DNA of 5,518 nucleotides from an archaeon (GTDB lineage Archaea > Methanobacteriota > Methanobacteria > Methanobacteriales > Methanobacteriaceae). The stretch's first letter is position 1. Each line of letters opens with the position of its first letter. Position numbers and translations under genes: made by a program. This document shows positions 5,425 through 5,518 of this stretch, piece after piece. Below the pieces are notes generated by a model, which ran no database searches, was not told where the DNA came from, and worked only from the letters and a program-made list of their open reading frames with translations. The stretch spans positions 1 through 5,518 of the forward strand of contig JAKSUF010000112.1 in the NCBI GenBank assembly GCA_024409145.1. The letters are read 5' to 3'.

Positions 5425-5518
5425 GTTGATATTGTTTTTCTTGTTTTCTTTTTTTGTTCCATTTTTCTGTTTTTATGTTGATTCGGCGTTGGATTCCTTT
5501 TATTGTTTTAAATTTTCG
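5414..5518 (-). CDS. C-terminal fragment (34 codons), possibly a transposase
   Basis: On the minus strand the frame from the right edge to TGA at 5416-5414 encodes 34 residues, RKFKTIKGIQRRINIKTEKW and then an Asn/Lys/Gln-rich end closing in QQSF. The other two frames are stopped within a few codons or look non-coding. The strongly basic end, the convergent orientation towards hef and the stop codon embedded in a MITE-like terminal repeat suggest the C-terminus of a transposase of an IS entering from the right. The family cannot be identified from this length. Confidence 0.5.
   Translation of the reverse strand, partial: RKFKTIKGIQRRINIKTEKWNKKRKQEKQYQQSF

Overview
The window looks like a chromosomal segment of a low-GC methanogenic euryarchaeon, most likely of the order Methanobacteriales (Methanobrevibacter or Methanosphaera type). 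The reasons are the very AT-rich composition, the AT-ending codon use, archaeal-style TATA signals, ribosome binding sites that pair with the GGAGGTGAT-type anti-SD complement, and above all a complete Hef gene (archaeal XPF/FANCM-type helicase-nuclease), which is a euryarchaeal protein. Genus is an inference.

Layout, left to right, all on the + strand unless noted. (1) Positions 3-494 hold the 3' part of a gene that enters from the left edge; its last 108 residues are a lysine/valine/threonine tail without a single acidic residue. (2) Positions 614-1532 hold a two-gene unit: an unrecognised soluble 235-residue protein, then, 16 nt later, a 64-residue protein with two membrane segments. Both have strong ribosome binding sites, and the unit ends in hairpins and T-runs. 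(3) Positions 1649-2534 hold an IS5-family insertion sequence with a minus-strand DDE transposase, near-perfect ends and an 8-bp palindromic target duplication; the transposase keeps its catalytic residues but has lost a usable 5' end. (4) Only 21 bp further lies a 186-bp non-coding element with 24-bp terminal inverted repeats and a 7-bp target duplication, i.e. a MITE. (5) Positions 2800-5361 encode Hef, whose start codon lies 44 bp after the MITE's right target duplication. (6) At the right edge the minus strand carries the last 34 codons of another protein, whose stop codon lies inside a sequence resembling the MITE end; it is probably the transposase of a related full-length element.

The functional core is Hef, a branched-DNA repair enzyme for stalled forks, expressed on its own from a short, probably leaderless promoter. 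The rest is accessory: a mobile-element cluster that has invaded the short spacer between the unknown two-gene unit and hef, and possibly a second element downstream of hef. No tRNA, rRNA, CRISPR array or known defence system is visible.
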